Below are positions 1 through 8,464 of a stretch of DNA of 64,000 nucleotides, one piece after another; the stretch's first letter is position 1, and each line of letters opens with the position of its first letter. The notes under the pieces are model-generated. The model had not been told where the DNA came from. It saw nothing but the letters and a program-made list of their open reading frames with translations, and did no database searches. Source of the DNA: Corynebacterium aurimucosum ATCC 700975 (GTDB taxonomy: Bacteria > Actinomycetota > Actinomycetes > Mycobacteriales > Mycobacteriaceae); NCBI RefSeq assembly GCF_007672725.1, contig NZ_VDTC01000001.1, forward strand, positions 1 through 64,000, read 5' to 3'. The position numbers were made by a program, and so were the translations under genes.

Positions 1-210
1 AACAACTTATGTTATTTACAATGACGCCGCTAAAGGAAAAGCGCCATCCGGCATACACCAACCACAACACACATACAATGCATCACGGCCACAATGAATA
101 AAACCAACCAACACAAAAAGTACATTGGCACACTATTGAGTTCTCAAACATCGTTCGCACACCACAAACAAAATTAACCAAACGTTAACCTCTCTGCAGC
201 GGCCCGAACA
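1..210 (-). other. rRNA operon leader (transcribed leftwards out of the window)
   Basis: Read on the minus strand, positions 150-126 give TGTTTGAGAACTCAATAGTG followed by TGCCA. This is the conserved motif found upstream of 16S and 23S rRNA genes in Actinobacteria, where it takes part in leader folding and processing. No protein gene is visible here. I infer that a 16S (or 23S) rRNA gene starts just beyond the left edge of the window. The rRNA gene itself is not in the sequence, so this rests on the motif and the promoter at 211-240. Confidence 0.5.
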
Positions 211-240
211 ACCTTACCCAACAAGCTCAACCAAAGTCAA
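211..240 (-). promoter_or_regulatory. Predicted promoter for the leftward rRNA leader
   Basis: On the minus strand TTGACT (240-235) is followed after 18 bases by TAAGGT (216-211). These are a near-consensus -35 and an acceptable actinobacterial -10. It lies about 60 bases upstream of the conserved rRNA leader motif. Other A/T-rich hexamers occur at 301-345, so further tandem promoters are possible. Confidence 0.45.
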
Positions 241-343
241 ACCCGCCGAACAAACATTGTCCGAACATCTACCACCAGTTAACCTCCCGGCTACCTCGCG
301 GCGACTCGGATAAATATACGCACACCCCCAACAAACAACAAAT

Positions 344-380
344 CCCCAGGAAGATGCACATTTTGACGCTCTTCCTGGGG
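344..380. terminator. Bidirectional rho-independent terminator
   Basis: CCCCAGGAAGA (344-354) and TCTTCCTGGGG (370-380) form a perfect 11-bp stem with a 15-base loop. The minus strand continues into a T-rich run (ATTTGTTGTTTG) and the plus strand into CGGTTTTC. It ends the leftward siderophore operon and separates it from the rRNA promoter. Confidence 0.75.
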
Positions 381-421
381 CGGTTTTCTGACTGTCGGGC
401 AGTCCACCTGAATGTTAATAG

Positions 422-1177
422 CTAGTGGTAACAGGCCAAGAGCCCATCCGGTCCGTCGATGACCGTGATGGGAGTTTCAAAGATTGGAGTCAGGATGTCA
501 TCGCGCATGATGTCCTCCGGCCCACCGAAGGCAACGATGCTACCGTCCTTGGCCGCACAGATATAGTCGGCGTAGCGGGCAGCGAAGTTGATGTCGTGCA
601 ACACGATAATGATCGTGCGGCCGAATTCCTTGGCGGCCTTTCGCAGGTGCTTCATCATCTCGACCGAATGGGAAATGTCGAGGTTGTTGAGGGGTTCGTC
701 GAGAAGCACGTAGTCCGTCTCCTGGCACAGCACCATCGCCACGTAGGCGCGCTGTCGCTGGCCGCCGGAGAGTTCATCGAGGTAGCGGTTCTCCAATTCG
801 CCAAGGCGGAAGAAGTCAATGTAGCGCGAGACTACCTCTTCGTCTTCTGCAGTCAGTCGCCCCTTTGAGTAAGGGAACCGGCCGAAGCTCACCAGCTGGC
901 GCACGGTCAGCTTGGTAATGAAGTGGTTTTCTTGGCGCAGGATGGAGAGGATCTTTGCCAGATCCTGCGATTTCGTGGAAGCGACGTCGTAGCCGGCGAC
1001 CTCGATGGTGCCCTCGTCGACGTCGAGAAGCCGGCCAATCATCGTCAGCATCGTAGATTTGCCCGCGCCATTCGGACCGATGAGGGCCGTGATGCCACCG
1101 GAGGGGATCTCCAGATCGATGGGACCGATGTTGGTCTCACCGGAGTAGGACTTCGAGACATTGGAAAGCTTGATCAC
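422..1177 (-). CDS. Iron-siderophore ABC transporter ATP-binding protein
   Basis: This 251-residue protein is the cytoplasmic ATPase that powers ferric-siderophore import through the two permeases encoded upstream. Visible motifs are Walker A GPNGAGKST (residues 34-42), the signature LSGGQRQR (around 138), Walker B with VLLDEPLNNLD, and a switch histidine in IIIVLHD. Length and motifs fit the FecE/FhuC/CeuD class. Its start overlaps the stop of the permease gene by 4 bases, so it is the last gene of a four-gene operon, and the terminator at 344-380 follows it. The exact siderophore cannot be read from the sequence. Confidence 0.93.
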   Translation of the reverse strand: MIKLSNVSKSYSGETNIGPIDLEIPSGGITALIGPNGAGKSTMLTMIGRLLDVDEGTIEVAGYDVASTKSQDLAKILSILRQENHFITKLTVRQLVSFGRFPYSKGRLTAEDEEVVSRYIDFFRLGELENRYLDELSGGQRQRAYVAMVLCQETDYVLLDEPLNNLDISHSVEMMKHLRKAAKEFGRTIIIVLHDINFAARYADYICAAKDGSIVAFGGPEDIMRDDILTPIFETPITVIDGPDGLLACYH

Positions 1178-2232
1178 AGCTTGCCCTTTCGCAGAATGAC
1201 CAGAAGGAAGACGCTACCGCCCACCAACTCAATGATGATGGAGACCACGCCCTGTGCGTAAAAGACGTGCTCCATCAGGAAGTAGGCGCCGGTGAGTACA
1301 GCGAAGGCGGTGGCAATAGCCATCGGGAAGAGGAAACGGTGGTCATAGGTCTCCGCCGCCTGGTAGGCCAACGTTGCTACGAGGAATCCGAGGAAGGTCA
1401 TGGGCCCAACGAGCGCGGTGCTCGTGGCCATGAGGATAGAGACCAAAATCAGCGTGTAGATGGCGTTGACCTTGTGGTTAACGCCCAGGTTTGTGGCGGC
1501 ATCTCTTCCTAATGCCAACACGTTGAGCTGACGGGAGTTGAGGAACATCAACAGTGTCACCGCAATGACCAGCGGAATCGCGATGGGATAGTACTCACTT
1601 TCCGCGTTGTTAACGGAGCCAAAAAGCCGCGCGGTGAGCACATCGAACTCGCTGGGGGTGAGCATGCGCTGCATAAACGTTGCCAACGAGCCGAGGCCGC
1701 CGCCGATAATGATGCCCACGAGCAACATCGCATGCATGTTGTTGCGGCGGCTAGTCAGCAGCCAAGAATACAGCACCACAGACAGCGCCACCATGAGCGC
1801 GAGCTGCATGAGAAAGGTTCCCATGGTCCGCGCCTGGGTCAGGCCGGCAGCACCGAGGAAGAAGACCGTAGCCGTATTGATGGCCACGTACAAGGATTCA
1901 AAGCCCATGATGGAGGGCGTGAGGATTCGGTTGTTTGTCACCGTGTGGAAAGCGACCGTGGCGACTGCTTGGCACACGGCGACAACCGCCATGGCGGTCA
2001 CCGCATCAGCGCGGCGACGCGCAATGAGCCACCACTTCCGAGTCCCAAAGTCCATGGGGTTGTCATAGGCCAAGAGGCCGAAGGCGAAGAGCAGCCCGGC
2101 GAAGATCAAAGCGCCGAGGATGATCCAGTACTTTCGCGCCGCAGCCGCAGACTGGAAGCTGCCCACGTTTCGCCGGGCTCGAGAAACTTGCACAGCTTCC
2201 TTCGTCGCGGGGATAGAGATACTCACACTCAC
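1174..2232 (-). CDS. Iron-siderophore ABC transporter permease (FecCD family), second subunit
   Basis: This 352-residue polytopic membrane protein of the FecCD/BtuC family forms one half of the transmembrane channel. An N-terminal cytoplasmic extension of about 30 residues precedes many hydrophobic segments, and the FecCD-type segment GPMTFLGFLVATLAYQ appears near residue 275. It overlaps the genes on both sides by 4 bases, which points to translational coupling. Its partner is the permease at 2229-3230, so the transporter is heterodimeric like FecCD or CeuBC rather than a single fused permease. Confidence 0.92.
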   Translation of the reverse strand: MSVSISIPATKEAVQVSRARRNVGSFQSAAAARKYWIILGALIFAGLLFAFGLLAYDNPMDFGTRKWWLIARRRADAVTAMAVVAVCQAVATVAFHTVTNNRILTPSIMGFESLYVAINTATVFFLGAAGLTQARTMGTFLMQLALMVALSVVLYSWLLTSRRNNMHAMLLVGIIIGGGLGSLATFMQRMLTPSEFDVLTARLFGSVNNAESEYYPIAIPLVIAVTLLMFLNSRQLNVLALGRDAATNLGVNHKVNAIYTLILVSILMATSTALVGPMTFLGFLVATLAYQAAETYDHRFLFPMAIATAFAVLTGAYFLMEHVFYAQGVVSIIIELVGGSVFLLVILRKGKL

Positions 2233-3230
2233 TTGGTCGACCTCACGATCAAGACGACGAAAACGATAGCACCCACAACGCCCAGGATGACCGATACGGG
2301 CATCTCAAACGGGGCAATGATGATGCGGCCAATCAGGTCGCACAAGGTCACCGTGGCGATGCCGAGCAGGCAGACCCATGGAAGATTAGAACGCAGGTCA
2401 TCGCCGCGCACCATGCTCACCACGTTGGGCACGATGAGGCCCAAGAAAGGCAGGGCGCCAACGACGACGGTGACCACGCCCGTCGCCACCGCGATGAGGC
2501 CGGTTCCCAGCAGGATCATCCGCTGGTAATTCAGGCCGATATTGGTGGCGATGTCCTCCCCTAGCCCGGCGACGGTGAGTTTATCCGCGTAGAAATACAC
2601 CGCCAGCAAAACCAGGAGCACGATCCACAGGACTTCGTACTGTCCTTCATAGACAGAGGTAAAGGATCCCATGAACCAGATGCCGAGCTGCTGCAAGGTA
2701 TCCGTCGCTAGCGCTACGTAGGACGACACCGCACTAACGACAGCGCCCAGCATAATGCCGATGATCGGCACGATGAGTGAAGAGCGCAGTGCCACGCGAC
2801 GCAGGAACGCGAAAAACACCATGGTGCCCACGAAAGCGAAGAGCACCGAAATGATCATCTTCACCAGTACCGATGCATGCGGGAAGAGGATTAGGGAAAA
2901 GAGCAGGCCCAATCCGGCCCACTCGGTAGTTCCCGTCGTCGTGGGTTCCACGAAGCGGTTTTGAGTCAGCAGCTGCATAACCAAACCGCTCATTGCCATC
3001 GCAGCGCCCGCCAAAACGAGCGCCACGGTACGCGGTATGCGGGTGGTGAAGAACATCTCCCAGCCGTCCTCATTATCGAGGATGCTGTACTCGCCCACCA
3101 TGAGGGAAAGGAGGAGTAGCGCGACGACGCCAAGTACGCCAAGGCCCAGCTTCCAGGTCAGCACAGAACCGCGCGAACTGCGCTTGTTCGCGGCTGGCCG
3201 CTGGGACGCAGCGCTACTCTTCACCGTCAC
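2229..3230 (-). CDS. Iron-siderophore ABC transporter permease (FecCD family), first subunit
   Basis: This 333-residue FecCD-type permease starts with GTG at 3230. After about 25 cytoplasmic residues come a first membrane helix (VLGVVALLLLSLMVG) and further hydrophobic helices, with the conserved GALPFLGLIVPNVVSMVRG segment near residue 265. It is translated with the permease at 1174-2232 (4-base overlap), and the two form the membrane part of the importer. It lies 35 bases downstream of the binding-lipoprotein gene, so it shares the DtxR-controlled promoter. Confidence 0.92.
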   Translation of the reverse strand: MTVKSSAASQRPAANKRSSRGSVLTWKLGLGVLGVVALLLLSLMVGEYSILDNEDGWEMFFTTRIPRTVALVLAGAAMAMSGLVMQLLTQNRFVEPTTTGTTEWAGLGLLFSLILFPHASVLVKMIISVLFAFVGTMVFFAFLRRVALRSSLIVPIIGIMLGAVVSAVSSYVALATDTLQQLGIWFMGSFTSVYEGQYEVLWIVLLVLLAVYFYADKLTVAGLGEDIATNIGLNYQRMILLGTGLIAVATGVVTVVVGALPFLGLIVPNVVSMVRGDDLRSNLPWVCLLGIATVTLCDLIGRIIIAPFEMPVSVILGVVGAIVFVVLIVRSTK

Positions 3231-3265
3231 GTTGTGAATCTTCTCCTTCGCTAACGCAGAACTGT

Positions 3266-4297
3266 TTAGGCTTGGGCCTTCTCGAAGGCGTCGGCAAGCG
3301 CGTTCAAGATCTCGGTGTAGGTAATGATGGACTCATCAATGTAGGTGTCATTCGGCGCCACGTAAACGTTGCCGTCCTTTACCGCGCTCACGCTCTTCAG
3401 CGCCGCATTGTCCTTGACCAGCTTCTCACCCGGGGTGACCTGCTCGCCTTCCTTGGAAATGGCAGCGTCGCGGTCCATAACGAGGATCCAATCCGGGTTG
3501 GACTGAGCAATCGCCTCGACGGAGATATCGTCACCCTCGTGGTCGTCAGAAGCATTGTCGACTTCTAGGGCCGGGGTCAGGCCGAGCAAGTCGAAGACCG
3601 GCCCATACACGCGCCCGATGCCAGGAGCGATGTAGCCGATTTCACCACCGGAGGTATTCACGGCCATCACCTTCTGCTCAGGGTCATAGGCCTTCTTGGC
3701 ACGCTCGGCGGCAGCGTCGAAGTCCGCGATGAGCTTTTCGGCGTCTTCCTCGTGGCCAAAGACCTGGCCCAGCGCCTCGGTGTGGCGCTTGAGCTCTTCG
3801 AAGAAGTCCTTGTCATCGCGCGGCTCGAAGTCAACAACTGGAACATCTTCGAGCAGCTTCTCGATGTCCTCCTGGTGCTGCTCGAAACGCTGGCCGTTCC
3901 ACACCACGTCCGGCTCCGCTGCGACGAGGCTTTCCAGATCCGGTTCCTTATGGGAGCCCAGATCAACCTCGACGGTGTCCTTGTTGTAGGTATCACGCAG
4001 GGACTTCGGCACCAGCGGAAGCGGCGCGGCGGCAAGGTCGATATCCCACTGAGCCAGAACGGAGAAAGCGCGGTTATCCGTCACCGCGGGGTTCTCTACC
4101 GGCAGCGCGACGTCCTTCGAACCAAAGTTATCCTCCAGCGTAATCGTGGAGGAGTCCGCGGCTGCGGAGTTGGTCGGCTCAGCAGAATCCTGGGATTGGT
4201 TTGCGGAGCAACCCGTTAGAGCGAGCGCAGCCACGGAGAGGGTGGCGGCAACCTTGGTGACGGTCGTGCCTGCGGCACGGCGAGAAAGAGTAAACAT
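3266..4297 (-). CDS. Siderophore-binding lipoprotein (periplasmic-binding-protein family, FatB/CeuA type)
   Basis: This 343-residue protein is the surface lipoprotein that captures the ferric siderophore for the importer. A signal peptide ends in the lipobox LTGC with the lipidated Cys at residue 30. A low-complexity Ser/Ala/Asp linker follows, then the class III binding fold with ETSG-type segments such as NTSGGEIGYIAPGIGRVYG, and a C-terminal YTEILNALADAFEKA helix. It is the first gene of the operon. Two DtxR-like sites and a promoter precede its ATG, so expression should rise when iron is scarce. Homologues in Corynebacterium are annotated as Fe3+-hydroxamate or catecholate binding proteins; the ligand is not decidable here. 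Confidence 0.92.
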   Translation of the reverse strand: MFTLSRRAAGTTVTKVAATLSVAALALTGCSANQSQDSAEPTNSAAADSSTITLEDNFGSKDVALPVENPAVTDNRAFSVLAQWDIDLAAAPLPLVPKSLRDTYNKDTVEVDLGSHKEPDLESLVAAEPDVVWNGQRFEQHQEDIEKLLEDVPVVDFEPRDDKDFFEELKRHTEALGQVFGHEEDAEKLIADFDAAAERAKKAYDPEQKVMAVNTSGGEIGYIAPGIGRVYGPVFDLLGLTPALEVDNASDDHEGDDISVEAIAQSNPDWILVMDRDAAISKEGEQVTPGEKLVKDNAALKSVSAVKDGNVYVAPNDTYIDESIITYTEILNALADAFEKAQA

Positions 4298-4311
4298 AGC
4301 TTCCTTGCATA

Positions 4312-4330
4312 TTAGGTGTGGCTAACCACA
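4312..4330. promoter_or_regulatory. DtxR-like iron operator (proximal)
   Basis: TTAGGTGTGGCTAACCACA matches the DtxR consensus TWAGGTTAGSCTAACCTWA at 15 of 19 positions. It lies 15 bases upstream of the binding-protein start codon, downstream of the predicted -10. Iron-loaded DtxR bound here would block early elongation or translation-competent transcripts. Confidence 0.65.
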
Positions 4331-4353
4331 GCTGGCAAATAATGTCAGCGCAT

Positions 4354-4383
4354 AACCTAACCTATGTAAGGCTTACCTTTCAA
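4354..4383 (-). promoter_or_regulatory. Predicted promoter of the siderophore operon
   Basis: On the minus strand TTGAAA (4383-4378) is followed after 18 bases by TAGGTT (4359-4354). The distal DtxR-like site overlaps the -35 and spacer, a typical repressor position. Confidence 0.5.
4362..4380. promoter_or_regulatory. DtxR-like iron operator (distal)
   Basis: The minus strand reads AAAGGTAAGCCTTACATAG, matching the DtxR consensus at 14 of 19 positions with a symmetric core. It overlaps the promoter elements of the siderophore operon. With the site at 4312-4330 it makes a paired operator. Confidence 0.6.
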
Positions 4384-4468
4384 GCACACAATTGTTTCTT
4401 AATTCATCACGGGGGTACGCATACGCTGGGCGACGCCCCGTGACGTGCCATTACAAGAACGTGGCACG

Positions 4469-5821
4469 CTACCCCTTCTCCGCGATGAGATCGGTCACCG
4501 ATACAGGCCCTTCTCTATCAAAGTCTTCCTGCGCCGCGCGGCGAAAGTCCGAGTCCGCCAAGAAATCTAGCGCTACTTGCGCCAACCCTGCAGCGGAATC
4601 GACAGCCGCATCCACCGCCTGCGGCGTGGCCGCCCAGCGGGCGAAGTCCTCGGTATGCAAGGCCACGTCGGTAGGCGAAACCTGCACCATCGGGTGCAAA
4701 CCCGGAACGAGGTGGGAGACGTTGCCGAAGTCCGTCGAGGCAGCCACCGTATCCGGAACCGTCCCCGCCGGCAGCGCAGTGCGCCCCCGGCGCGCTTGCG
4801 TCGCCGTCCAGCGGTCCACCAGCGCCGCATTGTTGCGCACGGGCAGCGTCATCGGATGCTCGTCCCAATCCACATCCACCTCAACGCCGGCCATGAGCGC
4901 TGCACCCTGGACGATGTCTTCCACCCTGGCGGACAGATCCATGAGCGTGCGCGTTCCCAACGAGCGCACGTAAATAGTCATCTCCGCCTCGCTCGGAATA
5001 ATGGAAGGGCGATCGCCACCGCTCATGATGGCGTGCACGCGATCCGAAGGCGGCATCTGCTGCCGCATCAGACCAATGCCCTGGTAGGCCAAGCTCGCGG
5101 CGTCGAGGGCGTTGCGCCCCATGAAGGGCTGGGAGCTCGCATGTGCAGCCACACCACGAAATGTCACACGCAAGATGCGGCGGCCTACCCAGGCGTGCGC
5201 GCCGATGTCATAACCAAAGCCATGGATCATCACTGCGGCATCCACGCCGTCGAGGCTGCCTCCGCGAATCATGTATTCCTTGCCAGAATGACCTTCCTCC
5301 GCAGGGGTTCCCTGGAGAAGTATGCGGCCGGATAAGGAAGGGGTGGCGTCGTCCAGCACGGCAGTAGCCGCCAAGAATCCAGTAACACCCGCCGCGGCGA
5401 TGACATTGTGCCCACACGCGTGCCCAATATGCGGCAGGGCATCATATTCCGCCAGGATGGCCACGGTGGGATGCTGCCCGGGATCGAAATCCGGGCTCTG
5501 CCACGAGGCTTCGAACGCGGTCTCCACACCATAGACCCCGCGGCGCGTGGAAAAACCATGCTCCTCCACGAGGTCCGCGAGTACCGCCATGGAGCGATGC
5601 TCCTCAAAAGCGGTTTCGGGGTGGGCGTGCAGATCCGCAACGATGTGCGCTGCCTGCTCCCGCAGGGCATCTGCCTGTGCGGCAGCAGCGTCCCAGAGCC
5701 GCGATTGGCCCGGGTAGTCCTCTCCGTGCTTTTCCGGTGGGGCGGCGGACGCCACGCGCTTGGCGACGCCCTCCTCCATCGCCTCCAAATACGCTGTCGA
5801 CGGATTGTTGCGTTCGTCCAT
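4469..5821 (-). CDS. M20 family amidohydrolase (AbgB-like, p-aminobenzoyl-glutamate hydrolase type)
   Basis: This M20 metallo-amidohydrolase of about 450 residues probably cleaves an N-acyl amino acid or aminobenzoyl-glutamate taken up by the transporter next to it. Visible features are the metal-ligand motif GHACGHN, the catalytic Glu pair in GTPAEEG, and a dimerisation insert with FRGVAAHASSQPFMGRNALDA. Length fits AbgB/HipO-like enzymes. An in-frame TTG at 5833 would overlap the transporter stop; ATG at 5821 is preferred, though neither has a clear ribosome site. Synteny with abgT supports the substrate guess, but the AbgA partner is absent, so the real substrate may be another amidated or acylated compound. 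Confidence 0.85.
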   Translation of the reverse strand: MDERNNPSTAYLEAMEEGVAKRVASAAPPEKHGEDYPGQSRLWDAAAAQADALREQAAHIVADLHAHPETAFEEHRSMAVLADLVEEHGFSTRRGVYGVETAFEASWQSPDFDPGQHPTVAILAEYDALPHIGHACGHNVIAAAGVTGFLAATAVLDDATPSLSGRILLQGTPAEEGHSGKEYMIRGGSLDGVDAAVMIHGFGYDIGAHAWVGRRILRVTFRGVAAHASSQPFMGRNALDAASLAYQGIGLMRQQMPPSDRVHAIMSGGDRPSIIPSEAEMTIYVRSLGTRTLMDLSARVEDIVQGAALMAGVEVDVDWDEHPMTLPVRNNAALVDRWTATQARRGRTALPAGTVPDTVAASTDFGNVSHLVPGLHPMVQVSPTDVALHTEDFARWAATPQAVDAAVDSAAGLAQVALDFLADSDFRRAAQEDFDREGPVSVTDLIAEKG

Positions 5822-5825
5822 TCGA

Positions 5826-7496
5826 TTAACCAATCATGACGTTGTTGCCCGGTCCCAGCGGAAGATCCACATAGAACCAGATGGCCAGCAGAATTGCCCA
5901 AGCGGTAAAGAACGGGATAACGAAGGGCACGAGGCGCGACATCAGTGTTCCCAGGCCCGCCCCGCGCTCATAGCGCTGGAGGAAGCCAAGCATGACGATC
6001 ATGTACGGGTTCAGCGGGGTGATGATCTGGGTCGCGGAATCACCAACGCGGAACGCACCCTGAATGAAGGCCGGTTCATAACCCAGCAGGGCAAACATCG
6101 GAACGAAGACCGCTGCCATGAGCGTCCACATGGAAGAACCGGAAATGATCAGCAGGTTCAGGCAGGACGCGAGCGCAATGAAGGCGAAAATGGCTGGGAA
6201 GCCGGTAAGCCCGATGGATTCGAGGAAGGCCGCACCCTTCACAGCAGTGAAGGTACCGATACCGGTCCACGCAAAGAGCGCCACGAACTGACCCAGGATG
6301 AAGGCCAGAATAAGGAAGCTCATCATGTCTTTGAGAGCACCGATCATCATGTTCACGACGTCGGTGATCCCCTTGACCGTGCCGACAACCTTGCCGTAGA
6401 CAACGCCGAGCACCAAGAAGTAGGCGAAAACGATGAAGACGATGGAATTCAGCAGCGGGGACTTGGGCAAGAAGCTGCCCTCCTCATTGCGCCACGGCGA
6501 TTCTGGCAGAAGGACCGCGAAGAGGATGATGGCGGTGAGGATGACCGTGGCCACACCGGACCAGATGAGGCCCTTGGATTCGGCCGGACGCAGTTCAGCG
6601 GTGAGCTCCTCGCCGTTTTCATCGCGGTCACCACGCTCAGCGGCATCCTCGGGATCAATATCTTCCTCAGTGGGAACTTCCTGCTGCCACATGCGCGGCT
6701 CGATGACCTTGTCGATGATGAAACCAGCCAGCACACCCAGCACGATGGAGGAGGCCACGTTGAAGTAGTAATTCGACATGGCGTTAACCGGCGCGAAGTC
6801 GGTATTCGGCAGCGTCTCCATGACCGCGGTCGTAATACCGGCAAAGAGCGCATCCAAGGAAGTCGGCACCAAGGATGTGGAATAGCCAGCGCCCACGGCG
6901 GCGAAGCCACCAATCAGGCCAGCCACTGGGTGGCGGCCCGCGGCTTTGAAGACCATCGCCGCCAGCGGCGGGACGATGACGAAGGCGGCATCCGCCATGA
7001 CCGAAGCGGTCACGCCGATGACGCCGACTGCATAGGGCAGCAGCCACGGCTTCGCAGAACCGAAGAGCTTACGGATGAGCGCCGAGAGCATGCCGGAGCG
7101 CTCCGCCACACCTACCGCCAGCATGATGGGAAGTACCGTCACCAGCGGCGGAAAGTTGATATAGTTCTCCCCCATTGTCGTGGTGAACCAGGTCAGCCCC
7201 TCACCGGTGAACAGGCCTTTAACTGGCTGAATTTCATCGCTACCGGGAATCTTAATTTCCACGCCCATCTTCGCCATGATGGTGGAAAGCACACCTGTGA
7301 TCAGGAAGAGGATCAGGAAGATGGTGAAGGGCTCCGGCAGCTTGTTGCCGATGTATTCGACACCATTGAGGAACTTATCCAGCATTCCCCCGCTGGATTG
7401 TTGGCTCTGCTTTTGCTCAGCCTTTGCGGGATGCGACTTCGGCTTTTCCGCGGTACCAGCGCCGCCTTGTGGCGCTGCATTGGATGGGCTGTTCAT
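5826..7496 (-). CDS. AbgT family transporter
   Basis: This 556-residue AbgT/YdaH-type secondary transporter imports p-aminobenzoyl-glutamate in E. coli; relatives also export sulfonamides. The N-terminus is a polar cytoplasmic tail of about 40 residues. Hydrophobic segments and re-entrant hairpins follow, including a conserved PPLVTVLPIMLAVGVAERSG segment (around 120) and SDSATQIITPLNPYM-type residues (GDSATQIITPLNPYM, around 485), the family hallmark near the substrate site. An acidic loop near 270-300 separates the two halves. AGGAG sits five bases before the ATG. The downstream M20 hydrolase gene abuts it, so they probably act together. Confidence 0.9.
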   Translation of the reverse strand: MNSPSNAAPQGGAGTAEKPKSHPAKAEQKQSQQSSGGMLDKFLNGVEYIGNKLPEPFTIFLILFLITGVLSTIMAKMGVEIKIPGSDEIQPVKGLFTGEGLTWFTTTMGENYINFPPLVTVLPIMLAVGVAERSGMLSALIRKLFGSAKPWLLPYAVGVIGVTASVMADAAFVIVPPLAAMVFKAAGRHPVAGLIGGFAAVGAGYSTSLVPTSLDALFAGITTAVMETLPNTDFAPVNAMSNYYFNVASSIVLGVLAGFIIDKVIEPRMWQQEVPTEEDIDPEDAAERGDRDENGEELTAELRPAESKGLIWSGVATVILTAIILFAVLLPESPWRNEEGSFLPKSPLLNSIVFIVFAYFLVLGVVYGKVVGTVKGITDVVNMMIGALKDMMSFLILAFILGQFVALFAWTGIGTFTAVKGAAFLESIGLTGFPAIFAFIALASCLNLLIISGSSMWTLMAAVFVPMFALLGYEPAFIQGAFRVGDSATQIITPLNPYMIVMLGFLQRYERGAGLGTLMSRLVPFVIPFFTAWAILLAIWFYVDLPLGPGNNVMIG

Positions 7497-7672
7497 GGGT
7501 ACTCCTGTCGTAGGGGTCAGTCCCAGTGCTCCACGTCACACTGTTGGGGAAAGGCTACCACGTGACTGTAACTTGGGTAACAAATTCTTTTGTCCTGGGT
7601 CACATTTTGTTCGGACAGCCCTACCTCGCTTTCGTCCCGCACCCCTACACCCCTCACGGGATTCCGATTACG

Positions 7673-7727
7673 CTCACTGCAAATAGCGCCCCAAAATCGA
7701 CCGTTTTTAGCCCCTTATCTACCGTGA
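7673..7727. repeat. 55-bp repeat, copy 1 (terminator-associated imperfect palindrome)
   Basis: This 55-base stretch is identical to 8388-8442 at 53 positions. It begins CTCACTGCAAATAGCGCCCC and ends ACCGTGA. It is an imperfect inverted repeat with TCAC/GTGA ends. It lies 70 bases downstream of the GNAT gene stop on the minus strand, where a terminator is expected. The rest of 7497-7796 shows no gene. Confidence 0.7.
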
Positions 7728-7796
7728 ACGACACTGAGAGGTGTCCATTAGCCCTGACTTGGCAATGATGCTCGCTTTTCACGATTTTGTTGGAGA

Positions 7797-8282
7797 CTAT
7801 CTGCGCTCCCAACGGACTTCGCCGTCAACGACCTGTGCCGTGGGGCTCATCCCTGCATAGGCAGCGACATGCTGTGAGGCTAGGTGCTCGGGATGGATAT
7901 GAGCGATGAGATGCGTAATGCCTCGCTCCGCAAGATAAGCGCTAAGCAGTTTCACAGCTTCCTTGGCGTATCCGTGCCCTTGCCACTGTTTCCCAATCAC
8001 CCATGCGATCTCCGTCGCATCACCGCTGCGGGGCACAGTCGCTTGGACGTAGCCTATCGGCTGCTTACTCGAACCGAGGGTGACGATGAGATTGATCCAT
8101 TCTTCGGTACCGTCGCTCGAGCCGCCTCGGGTTTGGACCGCGTACCGTCGCGCAAGCTCATCAGAAGAAGGCGGCTCACCACCTGTAAACGTGTATAGGG
8201 CACGGCCAGAAAGCACGGTAGCCATCTCGGTTGCATCCTCTACACGAAGCGGCCTAAGGTCGATAGGCAAATTCATCGCCAT
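7797..8282 (-). CDS. GNAT family N-acetyltransferase
   Basis: This 161-residue protein has the GNAT fold: a beta-strand with IGYVQATV, then EIAWVIGKQWQGHGYAKEA, which carries the acetyl-CoA pyrophosphate loop (Q-x-x-G-x-G/A form, QGHGYA). A C-terminal part resembles RimJ/RimL-type enzymes. It probably transfers an acetyl group from acetyl-CoA to an amine, but the substrate is unknown. It sits alone between two copies of a 55-bp repeat, downstream of the DJ-1/PfpI gene in the same direction. The second Met (residue 3) is an equally possible start. Confidence 0.85.
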   Translation of the reverse strand: MAMNLPIDLRPLRVEDATEMATVLSGRALYTFTGGEPPSSDELARRYAVQTRGGSSDGTEEWINLIVTLGSSKQPIGYVQATVPRSGDATEIAWVIGKQWQGHGYAKEAVKLLSAYLAERGITHLIAHIHPEHLASQHVAAYAGMSPTAQVVDGEVRWERR

Positions 8283-8387
8283 AGTTCACCACGCAAGATT
8301 CGATCAGTCACTAGAACATGAACGTTTCTGCTGACGACGAAGTTCCGACCGCCTTCTCATCAAGAGTGCTTTTCATCCATCGCTACA

Positions 8388-8442
8388 CTCACTGCAAATA
8401 GTGCCCCAAAATCGACCGTTTTTAGCACCTTATCTACCGTGA
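8388..8442. repeat. 55-bp repeat, copy 2
   Basis: This is the second copy of the repeat at 7673-7727, in direct orientation, with two mismatches. It begins 22 bases downstream (minus strand) of the DJ-1/PfpI gene stop. Its CAAATAGTGCCCC core is also the arm of the perfect palindrome at 27109-27150, so all three may belong to one family of intergenic terminator-like elements. Confidence 0.7.
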
Positions 8443-8464
8443 GCGTCGTCAGATTGCCCGAACG

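Noticed and set aside
5760..7565. 601-residue protein on the plus strand
   Set aside because: It is antisense to the whole AbgT gene, is His/Arg/Glu-rich without hydrophobic core, and has no ribosome site.
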